9,306 nt of DNA, from NCBI GenBank assembly GCA_030609975.1, contig JAUWSR010000140.1:1-9306 (forward strand). Direction: 5' to 3'. Below the pieces are notes generated by a model that had not been told where the DNA came from, searched no databases, and worked only from the letters and a program-made list of their open reading frames with translations. The position numbers and the translations under genes were made by a program. Of this stretch, positions 1-6,554 are shown in pieces. This DNA comes from Acidobacteriota bacterium (GTDB lineage Bacteria > Acidobacteriota > Aminicenantia > Aminicenantales > Aminicenantaceae). Each line of letters starts with the position of its first letter. Position 1 is the stretch's first letter.

Positions 1-597
1 GAGAGAATCCCTTCGCCAAAACCAATTGCCAAATTTCAGGTGAATGATAGTAAAGAGCTGGCAGTGGGTGTTAGCCCGGAGACAGATGCCCTTTTGATCT
101 TTGACCTGATGACAAATTCTCATGTTCTCATAACTGACAAAATATCATCTCCTAAAGATGTTGTTCTCTTGGATGACAGATATGCTCTGGTGTGCAGCCA
201 GGATGAGGGGAAAATCTATCAAGTTGATCTGATAGAAAAGCAAATTGCAGCGGAAATCACTGATGATTTCCCCTCGATGAGGTTGGTTTTATCGCCGGAT
301 AGAAGAACGGTTGTTGCTATCCATAAAATGAGCAGCACGATTTCCGTCTTCAATGTTAATAGACATGAGAGTCCACCTCAACTGAAAAAGACCAGGACTC
401 TGGATTTCCAGGAAAGGATAGAAGATGCCGTATTTGGTGAAGACAATGACCATCTCTTTCTCCTCAGCTCCAGCAAGTATCGTCTCTTCGGATTCAATCT
501 GATGACAGAGGAGGTTATTTGGAGCATGAGGACAGGAGGTGTTAGGCCCAAATCAGGCTTCAAACAGGTCCTTTTTACCACTCTCTCATATCGCTAA
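1..597 (+). CDS. YVTN/YncE-like beta-propeller protein, 3' part (5' end outside window)
   Basis: The reading frame is open from base 1 with no stop, so the gene starts before the window; the GTG at 40 is probably internal. The visible 198 residues consist of repeated propeller-like blades of beta strands, for example SPDRRTVVAIHKMSSTISVF (about residues 95-114 of the visible part), which has the SPD turn and the alternating hydrophobic pattern of YVTN/lactonase-like repeats. No catalytic residues or membrane segments are visible. Such proteins usually act in ligand binding or protein interaction, often at the cell surface, but the function here is unknown. The end is abrupt: a TGGVRP motif, which in this fold normally opens a new blade, is followed by only about 14 residues. 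The gene converges on the antiporter gene with a gap of 6 bp, so no terminator fits between them. The family call is moderate and no specific role can be given. Confidence 0.6.
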   Translation, partial: ERIPSPKPIAKFQVNDSKELAVGVSPETDALLIFDLMTNSHVLITDKISSPKDVVLLDDRYALVCSQDEGKIYQVDLIEKQIAAEITDDFPSMRLVLSPDRRTVVAIHKMSSTISVFNVNRHESPPQLKKTRTLDFQERIEDAVFGEDNDHLFLLSSSKYRLFGFNLMTEEVIWSMRTGGVRPKSGFKQVLFTTLSYR

Positions 598-603
598 TTT
601 CTT

Positions 604-1755
604 TCATTTCTTGCGAAAAGCAATCAGGATAAGAGGTGGCGTGATGATGGTTGTCAGCAGTGACATCCCCAGCACCAGGGTGTAGAGTTCTTGTGTGATT
701 GTGTTTAAAGAAATCCCGACGAGTGCCACGATGATGCCCACTTCCCCTCGAGGGACGAGGCACACACCGGTCTGGATGCGCGTTTTGAGATCCTGTCCCC
801 AGCAGCCCAACCAGGCCCCCAACATCTTGCTCACCACGGCCACCACCGTCACAACGGCGAGCAGTCCCCAGATGCGTGGATTTGCGAAGGCTCGCGGATC
901 CAGGTGTGCCCCCATCATCACAAAAAAGAAAGGCAGCAGGAACTCGCTCACATATTTGACCTTGTTCTCCAGGTCATATACGCCCGCCAATTCATCGATC
1001 ATAATGCCGGCCATAAAAGCGCCGATAATGGCGGCCAGCCCGATCACATCGGCCAGTTCGGCCAACCCCAGACACAGGATGATAGACACGACAAAGGGGC
1101 CTTCGGGTATGCGGATCCACCCCTCCACCCACTTTCGGGACTTCTTGGTCAGCCTGGGTCCCCAGATAGTCAGAAATCCCACAAACACCAGCGACTCCAC
1201 TACCAGCAGGATAAACTCGACCGAATCGAATTTCCCCCGCGCCAATCCCCTCACCAGCGCCAGAGCGATCAGGGCCAAGATATCATCCAGCACCGCTGCT
1301 CCCAACACAATGTAGGCCACTTTGTGCTTGATCAAGCCCATGTCAGCCAGCACCTTGACCGATATCCCCACACTGGTTGCCAGGATTGCGGTGGCCACGA
1401 ATAGGCTCTCAACCGCCTCGAATCCCATGAGAACCATGCAGCCATAACCTAGGACCAAGGGAAAGATCCCACCCAACAGTCCCACCAAAATCGCGGTCCG
1501 CCCCACCGCAAACAGGTCCTTAACCCGGATCTCAAGTCCCACATAGAACATCAGGAAGATCACCCCGATCTCGGCTAAGCTCATCAATACTTCATTGTGA
1601 TGATCGATAATCCCCAAGACATAACTGCCCAGCAACATGCCGGCCAAAAGTTCTCCCACAATAGGCGGCATCCTTAATCGGGCAAAAAGTTCCCCCATCA
1701 CCTTGGCAGAAGCAAAGATCACGAAAATATAAAATATGAGATTTCCGGTTTCCAT
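604..1755 (-). CDS. Cation:proton antiporter, CPA2/NapA-type membrane domain
   Basis: This 383-residue, almost entirely hydrophobic protein has about 11-12 membrane segments and matches the Na+/H+ exchanger membrane domain of the CPA2 family. Visible signatures are the N-terminal RLRMPPIVGELLAGMLLG (27-44), the unwound-helix stretch TSVGISVKVL (127-136), the paired aspartates D157-D158 in VLDDIL, a lysine in VVSKMLGAWLG (K310, likely the counterpart of NapA K305) and PRGEVG (335-340). In this family a DD pair goes with electrogenic Na+/H+ exchange, whereas Kef-type channels lack it. No C-terminal TrkA-N/RCK or universal-stress domain follows, so no nucleotide gating is apparent. The role is export of Na+ (or K+) across the inner membrane for pH and sodium homeostasis. 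The ATG at 1755 is preceded by an AGGA site (1767-1770) at a rather long 11-nt spacing, and a near-consensus promoter lies just upstream. Confidence 0.9.
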   Translation of the reverse strand: METGNLIFYIFVIFASAKVMGELFARLRMPPIVGELLAGMLLGSYVLGIIDHHNEVLMSLAEIGVIFLMFYVGLEIRVKDLFAVGRTAILVGLLGGIFPLVLGYGCMVLMGFEAVESLFVATAILATSVGISVKVLADMGLIKHKVAYIVLGAAVLDDILALIALALVRGLARGKFDSVEFILLVVESLVFVGFLTIWGPRLTKKSRKWVEGWIRIPEGPFVVSIILCLGLAELADVIGLAAIIGAFMAGIMIDELAGVYDLENKVKYVSEFLLPFFFVMMGAHLDPRAFANPRIWGLLAVVTVVAVVSKMLGAWLGCWGQDLKTRIQTGVCLVPRGEVGIIVALVGISLNTITQELYTLVLGMSLLTTIITPPLILIAFRKK

Positions 1756-1775
1756 GGCTTAGACCATCCTTTGTC

Positions 1776-1804
1776 TTTATAAAACATCCCTTCCCAGATG
1801 TCAA
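1776..1804 (-). promoter_or_regulatory. Sigma70-type promoter of the antiporter gene
   Basis: On the minus strand a perfect -35 box TTGACA (1799-1804) is followed after exactly 17 bp by TATAAA (1776-1781), which matches five of six -10 positions. Transcription would begin near 1769 and give a leader of about 14 nt that starts at the ribosome binding site. The antiporter gene therefore probably has its own transcription start, despite lying downstream of the nuclease gene on the same strand. Confidence 0.6.
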
Positions 1805-1816
1805 AACAGCGATTAT

Positions 1817-1832
1817 GGGGACGGTTCTATTT
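1817..1832. repeat. Possible REP-like fragment GGGGACGGTTCTATTT
   Basis: This 16-bp string lies between the nuclease stop and the antiporter promoter. From memory, strings of this kind (reverse complement AAATAGAACCGTCCCC) recur in intergenic DNA of many bacterial genomes that carry REP-associated tyrosine (Y1) transposases. Only one clear copy is present here; an AAATTGTCCCC string at 5768-5778 is at best distantly similar. The GACG and CGTC arms at 1820-1823 and 1835-1838 could pair around an 11-nt loop. The call rests on recall, so confidence is low. Confidence 0.25.
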
Positions 1833-1849
1833 AACGTCGAGGGCCCTAT

Positions 1850-2665
1850 TTAGTGACTTCCCTCGATAGAAAGCTGATGAGGAAGAAAAACAAAAACCTG
1901 AGGTTTTCCCTTATAATCCTCAAGAAAACCGGTCCCCTCGACCCGTTTTCCTCTATAGGATCGCAAATTTGGAAACTCTTCAAGCCTCGCCTTTTCCACC
2001 ACCACTGAAAATTCGCCCGTTTCCGCATGCAAAAACAGAAACTTTCCCTGCGATTGAACCTGCTCACATTGAAAACGAACGCTCAGCAGTTTTCCGACAT
2101 TCCGCTTGGCCTCCCGCGCAGATATCACAGGATAGGGCTTAGGCTGCCAAAATCCTCTCCCTTCGCTGCGCGCCTCCTGCGCGGCCGCCTCCAGCCTTTT
2201 TCTGAAATCTTCCCGGTAGGGAAACTTCAAGAAGACCGACGCAAAACCTTCGATCAGGATAAACTCGTTAAAAAGCCTGTTATCTGTAAACACAAAGGCC
2301 AGAAGCCGGTTGTATTTGTCCCTCCTCTCCCAATCAAAAACCAGCTTCACCCGTTCCCGGTAGAGAGAATAGAAGGCAAATCGTTTTGACATAAATGCCA
2401 GAAACCTCACCTCCGCCCTGTCATCCCCAAGCTCTGGAGCGTCCACCCCGATAAGCCGTACGGTCTCCGAATCCCCGTTGTCGAGTTTGACACGGATGGT
2501 GTCTCCATCGTACACCGCCGTCACCGCTCCCCATTGCTCCCCTCGATCCTGTAAAGATGCGGCTGTTTTCTGACTTCCCCAAACCAGATATAGAATCAAA
2601 ATTGAGAGGATTGAGAGAACAAAAATCGCAGGTCGTAAGTGATGCTTTAAAAAAGAAAGCCTCAT
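1850..2665 (-). CDS. SNase-like (thermonuclease) endonuclease, membrane-anchored or secreted, with C-terminal OB-like domain
   Basis: The 271-residue product starts with a basic stretch and one hydrophobic segment (about 12-29), a signal peptide or N-terminal anchor that places the rest outside the cytoplasm. The staphylococcal-nuclease domain spans about 45-175: VYDGDTIRVKL (51-61), VRLIGVDAPE (69-78) and KYNRLLAFVF (117-126). The residues equivalent to the catalytic R35, E43 and R87 of staphylococcal nuclease appear to be R70, E78 and R120, so it should be an active Ca2+-dependent DNA/RNA nuclease. Residues 181-266 form a further beta-rich domain (start SAREAKRNVGKLLSV, end GKPQVFVFLPHQL) that resembles an OB-fold nucleic-acid-binding domain. 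The ATG has no clear Shine-Dalgarno site. The gene lies 77 bp downstream of the transketolase gene on the same strand and may be cotranscribed with it; no functional link is evident. Confidence 0.85.
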   Translation of the reverse strand: MRLSFLKHHLRPAIFVLSILSILILYLVWGSQKTAASLQDRGEQWGAVTAVYDGDTIRVKLDNGDSETVRLIGVDAPELGDDRAEVRFLAFMSKRFAFYSLYRERVKLVFDWERRDKYNRLLAFVFTDNRLFNEFILIEGFASVFLKFPYREDFRKRLEAAAQEARSEGRGFWQPKPYPVISAREAKRNVGKLLSVRFQCEQVQSQGKFLFLHAETGEFSVVVEKARLEEFPNLRSYRGKRVEGTGFLEDYKGKPQVFVFLPHQLSIEGSH

Positions 2666-2691
2666 TATATTAAGGACTACGGACTATCTTA

Positions 2692-2706
2692 CCTGAACTT
2701 TTCAGG
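2692..2706. repeat. Perfect inverted repeat CCTGAA-CTT-TTCAGG
   Basis: Six-base arms with a 3-base centre lie between the transketolase stop and the nuclease start. No T-run follows on the minus strand, so it is not a canonical intrinsic terminator. It may be a small operator or an RNA hairpin 27 nt before the nuclease ATG. A tandem pair GGACTAC/GGACTAT (2674-2687) follows immediately. The function is unknown. Confidence 0.35.
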
Positions 2707-2742
2707 CTTAGCGCCCTATTTTAAAAAGACGGTAAATTTCGG

Positions 2743-4575
2743 CTATTTTCTCATAAGTGATTTTACGGCACGAACAATATGGCGGGCTGAGATCCCGTAT
2801 TTATCCAGAAGCTCATCGGGTTCCCCGGAACGGGGCAGATCCCTGACCGCCAGGTGTTCGATCTCAGCCATACCAGCCAAGGCCATGCCTACAGCGCTTC
2901 CCAATCCCCCCACCGGATAATGATCCTCAACCACCACGACCTTGCCGCCGGCCGCCTTCACATTGCGCCTGAGACCCGCCTTATCGATAGGCTGCACCGA
3001 ATAGGCATCGATCACCCGCACAGCAATATTCTGCTGCGCAAGCTCCTCATAGGCCTTCAAAGCCTCAACCAGCGTGATCCCGGCAGCAATGACCGTGACC
3101 TTATCCTGTTTGCTGCGCTTCAACACCTTGGAGCCGCCGATCCGGAACGCCTCCCCCTTCTTGTACAGCAGTGGTACGCTGGGACGCGATGTCCGCAAAT
3201 ATGACAATCCTTTATGCCGTGCTAAAACCTCCACACAGGCTTCGGTCGAATAGGCATCGCTGGGATAAAGCACGACACAGCCCGGGATAGGCGCAAAAAT
3301 GGCGATATCTTCCAATCCCATCTGCGAAGGTCCGTCCGCCCCGATGCTCACACCTACGTGTGATCCTACAAACTTCATATTGGCCATGGAATAGGCCGCC
3401 ATCCGGATCTGGTCATGCGCCCGGCTCAAAAAAGCGGCAAAGGTCGCCATGTATGGCTGAAAACCCTTGGCTGCCAGTCCCTGTCCCATGCCCACCATGT
3501 TCTGTTCGGCGATGTAGGCCTGGAACGAGCGCTTGGGGTATGCCGCGAAAAAATCCTCGGCATAGGTCGAGTTCTTCACATCTCCGTCCAATACCACGAC
3601 CGCAGAATTCACTTTACCCAGATTCACCAAAGCATTGCCGTAAGCCCTACGTGTAGCCGTGGCTTGAGTGTATTCATTCTTCTTGAAATCGTAACGCTTC
3701 ACCAAGCCCGGTCCCTTGACCGGCTTGGGCTTCCGCACCAATTTTGTGGCATCGATATCCGGCATAGGTCCAAGCTCTTCCAGTGCCTTTTGCCTGTCTT
3801 CTGCCTTCAAGGGCTTTCCATGCCATCCGTTTAGATCCTCGAGAAAAGAAACGCCTTTGCCTTTGAGGGTCCGGGCTAGGATCATCACCGGCTTTTTAGA
3901 TTCCCGGGCAGTGGCAAACGCTTTCAGGATCTGCCCCACCTTATGTCCATCAACGGTGATCACATCCCATCCAAAGGCTAAGAATTTCAGTTCGTAAGGT
4001 TCGAGGTCATGTCCATGCATAGTGGCTTCCGACTGCGACAGCCGGTTGATATCCGCGATAGCACAGAGATTATCCAGCCCCAGCAGGGCGGCACTGTTGG
4101 CCGCTTCCCATACCGAACCCTCAGCGATCTCACCATCCCCCAGAATCACATAGGTCCGACGGCGCGATCTGGCCAGCTTCATGGCAGCCGCCATCCCCAC
4201 ACCCACTGATAACCCCTGACCTAGAGATCCCGTCGCCGCTTTCACCCACTTCATCCGCGGCGTGGGATGTCCCTCCAGCTCACTCGTGATCTTCCGGAGG
4301 TTTTTCAGGCTGCCGACAGGTAAAATTCCCGCCTCAGCATAGGCCGCCCATAAAATGGGAGCCGCATGCCCCTTGGATAGGACCAGTTCATCGTTGGCCC
4401 AATCAAAAGGATCCTTTATGTTATAGCGCATTTCATCGAAGAAAAGACATGCCATGATCTCTGCGATCGACATACAGGTTGTCGGATGTCCTGAGCCCGC
4501 TTCTGAAGTCATATTCACGGAATGAATCCGCAGTTTGCGTGCGATCTGTCTTAAGCTTTTTTTCTTATTTTCCAT
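2743..4575 (-). CDS. tkt: Transketolase, single-chain, animal/TKTL-like type
   Basis: Transketolase moves two-carbon ketol units between sugar phosphates in the non-oxidative pentose phosphate pathway, using thiamine diphosphate and Mg2+. The 610-residue chain has the full domain set. The N-terminal ThDP domain carries GSGHPTTCMS (27-36, H30), LSKGHAAPIL (66-75, H70) and the GDGE...IN motif (GDGEIAEGSVWEA 146-158, N177), plus HGKP at 252-255. The pyrimidine-binding domain has the catalytic glutamate in AEQNM (E357) and IGADGPSQM (411-419); the C-terminal domain follows from about 485. The wording is closer to animal transketolase than to E. coli TktA, including Q418 where the E. coli type has histidine. 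Alanine 413 replaces the glutamate usual in GEDGP. The ATG is preceded by a good GGGAGGTG ribosome binding site. The gene is not split, unlike many two-subunit bacterial and archaeal forms. Confidence 0.95.
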   Translation of the reverse strand: MENKKKSLRQIARKLRIHSVNMTSEAGSGHPTTCMSIAEIMACLFFDEMRYNIKDPFDWANDELVLSKGHAAPILWAAYAEAGILPVGSLKNLRKITSELEGHPTPRMKWVKAATGSLGQGLSVGVGMAAAMKLARSRRRTYVILGDGEIAEGSVWEAANSAALLGLDNLCAIADINRLSQSEATMHGHDLEPYELKFLAFGWDVITVDGHKVGQILKAFATARESKKPVMILARTLKGKGVSFLEDLNGWHGKPLKAEDRQKALEELGPMPDIDATKLVRKPKPVKGPGLVKRYDFKKNEYTQATATRRAYGNALVNLGKVNSAVVVLDGDVKNSTYAEDFFAAYPKRSFQAYIAEQNMVGMGQGLAAKGFQPYMATFAAFLSRAHDQIRMAAYSMANMKFVGSHVGVSIGADGPSQMGLEDIAIFAPIPGCVVLYPSDAYSTEACVEVLARHKGLSYLRTSRPSVPLLYKKGEAFRIGGSKVLKRSKQDKVTVIAAGITLVEALKAYEELAQQNIAVRVIDAYSVQPIDKAGLRRNVKAAGGKVVVVEDHYPVGGLGSAVGMALAGMAEIEHLAVRDLPRSGEPDELLDKYGISARHIVRAVKSLMRK

Positions 4576-4601
4576 CGGGGCACCTCCCTCTCAAATTAGG
4601 T

Positions 4602-4623
4602 TATATAGAGCGTATATAGAGCG
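4602..4623. repeat. Tandem 11-bp direct repeat TATATAGAGCG x2 before transketolase
   Basis: Two perfect back-to-back copies (4602-4612 and 4613-4623) lie 27-48 bp upstream of the transketolase ATG. An 11-bp period places both units on one face of the helix. If the predicted promoter at 4633-4662 is right, the repeat falls just after the transcription start, a usual position for a repressor operator. The repeat is directly visible; operator function is inference. Confidence 0.5.
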
Positions 4624-4632
4624 AAAATAATT

Positions 4633-4662
4633 ATTACACATTTTAAAAAGGGGGTAAAGCAA
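4633..4662 (-). promoter_or_regulatory. Candidate promoter of transketolase gene
   Basis: On the minus strand TTGCTT (4657-4662, three of six -35 matches) and TGTAAT (4633-4638, five of six -10 matches) are separated by 18 bp in AT-rich DNA. The start would fall near 4626, just before the tandem repeat. The -35 box is poor, so this is tentative. Confidence 0.3.
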
Positions 4663-4687
4663 AACTGCAAAAATACCTCAAAATATA

Positions 4688-4708
4688 GGGGTATAATTGA
4701 TCGACCCC
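4688..4708 (-). terminator. Weak hairpin after the tandem-GNAT gene
   Basis: GGGGT (4688-4692) and ACCCC (4704-4708) can pair around an 11-nt loop 15 nt downstream of the acetyltransferase stop. On the minus strand it is followed by an AT-rich tract without an uninterrupted T-run. The stem is only 5 bp, so this may be at most a leaky terminator. Confidence 0.2.
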
Positions 4709-4722
4709 ACAATATTTGCGTA

Positions 4723-5649
4723 TCAGGCTTTTTTCTCAAACCAGAGTTTGTGGGATTTGACCGTGAAATCCAACGATGTGTACAGCTTAACAGCCGGCCA
4801 ATTCTGTCCGTCCACGGTGAGTTCCACGTGTCCCGCTCCCTGCCGGTAGAGCTGGCGCATTCCGGACAAAATGAGTTTCCGGCCCCAACTGTTTCCCCGG
4901 AATTGATCCAGGACTCCAAACATATGGATCCACCCTCGTTTCGACTCGGTCGCATGCCTCCGGTCATCAACCACCTGCTGCCACACATAACCCACGATCT
5001 TCTCCCGATCCTTGGCCACGATCACATCTTGGATCTCGATCCCTGTCAGGGCCAGATAATAACTGACATCCGCCCTGGTATTGGGACAAAATCCCCAACT
5101 ACCGGCAAAGATGCGGTTTTGGAGATCGGCTAAAAGACCTTCGTCCCCCTTCCCAAAATAGTTCAGCGGATCGAGCTTTTCTCCCGGAATCTGGACCAGG
5201 CCGCTCAAGAGTGTTCTTTCCATAAGCAGATAACGCCGGACCTCTGTGAAGCCTTGGCTCAAAAGGAACGCCTGGGCACCTTTACTCTCCTCATCTAAAC
5301 AGATATGGATAACCTTGGCCCCCATTTCCCGGCAGCGCTCCCAAACACTCGCCAAAAGGCGCTTGGCCACTCCCTGGCGGCGGCAGCGGGGATGCACAAA
5401 ACCATCCACGACCACTCTGTTGATCTTGAGCTCCGGCGTCAGATCAGCAAAACCCACCACTCCTTCGCCCTCAACTCGGGCAAGAAAGAGGTCGTTTTCG
5501 GGTTCATAACGGGGTTTATGGAGCCTGAGTTCGACAAAGCGGTGATCCCCCAAGCCTTCCCAGCTTTCCTCTCTGGCTGCAGCGCCGCAGATCTCCCGGT
5601 AAGCATCGAGATCGGCTTTGGCATAATTTTGGATCTCTATTTTAGCCAC
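4723..5649 (-). CDS. Tandem-GNAT acetyltransferase, MshD-like architecture
   Basis: The 308-residue protein contains two GNAT folds, the same layout and nearly the same length as mycothiol synthase MshD. In the N-terminal domain the acetyl-CoA loop is HPRCRRQGVAKRLL (86-99), which fits (R/Q)xxGx(G/A), and the domain closes with AFLLSQGFTEVRRYLLMER. In the C-terminal domain the loop reads FRGNSWGRKLI (250-260), with serine where the first glycine of the motif is usual, followed by NWPAVKLYTSLDFTV (283-297), the N-x-x-A-x-x-L-Y-x-x-x-x-F signature of an active GNAT. In MshD the C-terminal domain transfers acetyl from acetyl-CoA to the amine of the cysteinyl precursor; here the substrate is unknown. 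Translation starts at GTG 5649, with an AGGA site 6-7 nt upstream. It is divergent from the deacetylase gene. Tandem GNATs are often over-annotated as mycothiol synthase, so the name is withheld. Confidence 0.85.
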   Translation of the reverse strand: MAKIEIQNYAKADLDAYREICGAAAREESWEGLGDHRFVELRLHKPRYEPENDLFLARVEGEGVVGFADLTPELKINRVVVDGFVHPRCRRQGVAKRLLASVWERCREMGAKVIHICLDEESKGAQAFLLSQGFTEVRRYLLMERTLLSGLVQIPGEKLDPLNYFGKGDEGLLADLQNRIFAGSWGFCPNTRADVSYYLALTGIEIQDVIVAKDREKIVGYVWQQVVDDRRHATESKRGWIHMFGVLDQFRGNSWGRKLILSGMRQLYRQGAGHVELTVDGQNWPAVKLYTSLDFTVKSHKLWFEKKA

Positions 5650-5718
5650 AACTTATCCTGGTTTATGCCACTGTAGATATTACCTATAACCATTTAAATT
5701 TCATTGTAGAGTAAAAGA

Positions 5719-5775
5719 TGTCAACAAAAAAGTAAACCGAATCCTAAAAATGTGTCAAGACAACATGAAATTGTC
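5719..5775. promoter_or_regulatory. Repeated TGTCAA motifs and palindrome in the divergent intergenic region
   Basis: Between the divergent acetyltransferase (starts 5649) and deacetylase (starts 5850) genes, TGTCAA occurs at 5719-5724 and 5753-5758. Read on the minus strand each is a perfect -35 box TTGACA. The second is part of the palindrome TGTC-AA-GACA (5753-5762), whose GACAA arm also matches TTGTC at 5771-5775. No convincing -10 box lies at 17 bp from either, so these may be -35 boxes with a weak partner or binding sites of a shared regulator. Nothing else coding is visible in the roughly 200-bp gap. Confidence 0.3.
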
Positions 5776-5803
5776 CCCTGCCGTCAGCAAGATTGGATTT
5801 GGA

Positions 5804-5832
5804 TTGTATCCGGGAGACACTTGTACTACAAT
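5804..5832 (+). promoter_or_regulatory. Weak candidate promoter of the deacetylase gene
   Basis: TTGTAT (5804-5809) and TACAAT (5827-5832, five of six -10 matches) are spaced by 17 bp. The start would be near 5839, overlapping the GAGAGGA ribosome binding site and leaving a leader of about 11 nt. The very short leader and poor -35 box keep confidence low. Confidence 0.25.
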
Positions 5833-5849
5833 TGCCCGAGAGGAAAGCC

Positions 5850-6554
5850 ATGAAAAGTAACCCCGCAGATGTGCTCGTTTTCACACCTCACCCTGACGAC
5901 GCCGAATTCGGTGCCGCGGGCAGCGTCGCCAAGATGATCCGTGAGGGCAAATCCGTAGTCTATGTCGTTTTAAGCAATGGTGACAAAGGCACTGACGATT
6001 TGAATGTGAAGCCCGAAAAACTCGCCAAGATTCGCGAACAGGAACAACTGGCTGCGGCCAAGGTCTTGGGAGTCAGAGAGGTCGTTTTCCTCCGCTATCC
6101 CGACCAGGGTTTGGAAGACACCCCTGAGTTTCGGAAAGATATCGTCCGGCAGATCCGCATCTTCCGGCCCGACCTGGTGATCTCCTCCGACCCCTACCGC
6201 CGCTACATCTGGCACCGTGACCACCGCATCGCCGGTCGCGTGGTCTTGGATGCCATCTTCCCCTTTGCCCGTGACGCCTGGGCCTATCCCGACCTCATAG
6301 ACGAGGGCCTCACCCCTCACCGGGTCAATGAGGCCTGGCTCTGGGCCCCCGAGGAAAGCGATATCAACTTTCGTTCCGATATCACCGATACTTTCGAGCT
6401 TAAGGTCCAAGCCCTCCGTTGCCACAAAAGTCAGATCAAGGAGCCGTTTTCCTCAGAACTGGAAAAATGGTTGTGCGTCAGGGCCAAGGACATGGCAGAC
6501 GGAGAGAAGTTTATGCTTGCAGAGGGTTTCCACCGCGTGGAAGTGTGGTGGTAG
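5850..6554 (+). CDS. PIG-L/LmbE-family N-acetyl-sugar deacetylase
   Basis: The 234-residue product carries both zinc-site motifs of the PIG-L family: HPDD near the N-terminus (H14-D17, in FTPHPDDAEFGAAGS) and HRDHR (H122-R126, in WHRDHRIAGRVVLDAIF). By comparison with MshB, H14, D17 and H125 should bind zinc and D16 act as general base. The family removes acetyl from N-acetylglucosamine-type sugars on small molecules or lipids (MshB in mycothiol, BshB in bacillithiol, PIG-L in GPI anchors). Length and lack of a signal peptide suggest a cytoplasmic enzyme on a soluble substrate. I chose ATG 5850 because GAGAGGA (5838-5844) lies at proper distance and the HPDD motif then sits at residue 14, as in relatives; an in-frame TTG at 5793 adds 19 residues without resemblance to the family. 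The 3' end overlaps the convergent glycosyltransferase gene by 44 bp. Confidence 0.9.
   Translation: MKSNPADVLVFTPHPDDAEFGAAGSVAKMIREGKSVVYVVLSNGDKGTDDLNVKPEKLAKIREQEQLAAAKVLGVREVVFLRYPDQGLEDTPEFRKDIVRQIRIFRPDLVISSDPYRRYIWHRDHRIAGRVVLDAIFPFARDAWAYPDLIDEGLTPHRVNEAWLWAPEESDINFRSDITDTFELKVQALRCHKSQIKEPFSSELEKWLCVRAKDMADGEKFMLAEGFHRVEVWW

Noticed and set aside
695..1404. Long plus-strand ORFs (up to 206 codons) opposite the antiporter gene
   Set aside because: They are antisense shadows of a highly conserved membrane protein, with composition and no motif of real proteins; the antiporter reading has clear family signatures.
1838..1865. CGAGGG...CCCTCG hairpin as terminator of the nuclease gene
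   Set aside because: The arms overlap the stop codon, the loop is 16 nt and no T-run follows on the minus strand.
4723..5649. Naming the tandem GNAT mshD
   Set aside because: Architecture and length fit, but no mycothiol cysteine ligase is present here and such annotations are often wrong outside Actinobacteria.
5793..5849. TTG start for the deacetylase, adding 19 residues
   Set aside because: No ribosome site precedes it, the added residues do not resemble the family, and ATG 5850 has a good site and places HPDD at the usual distance.
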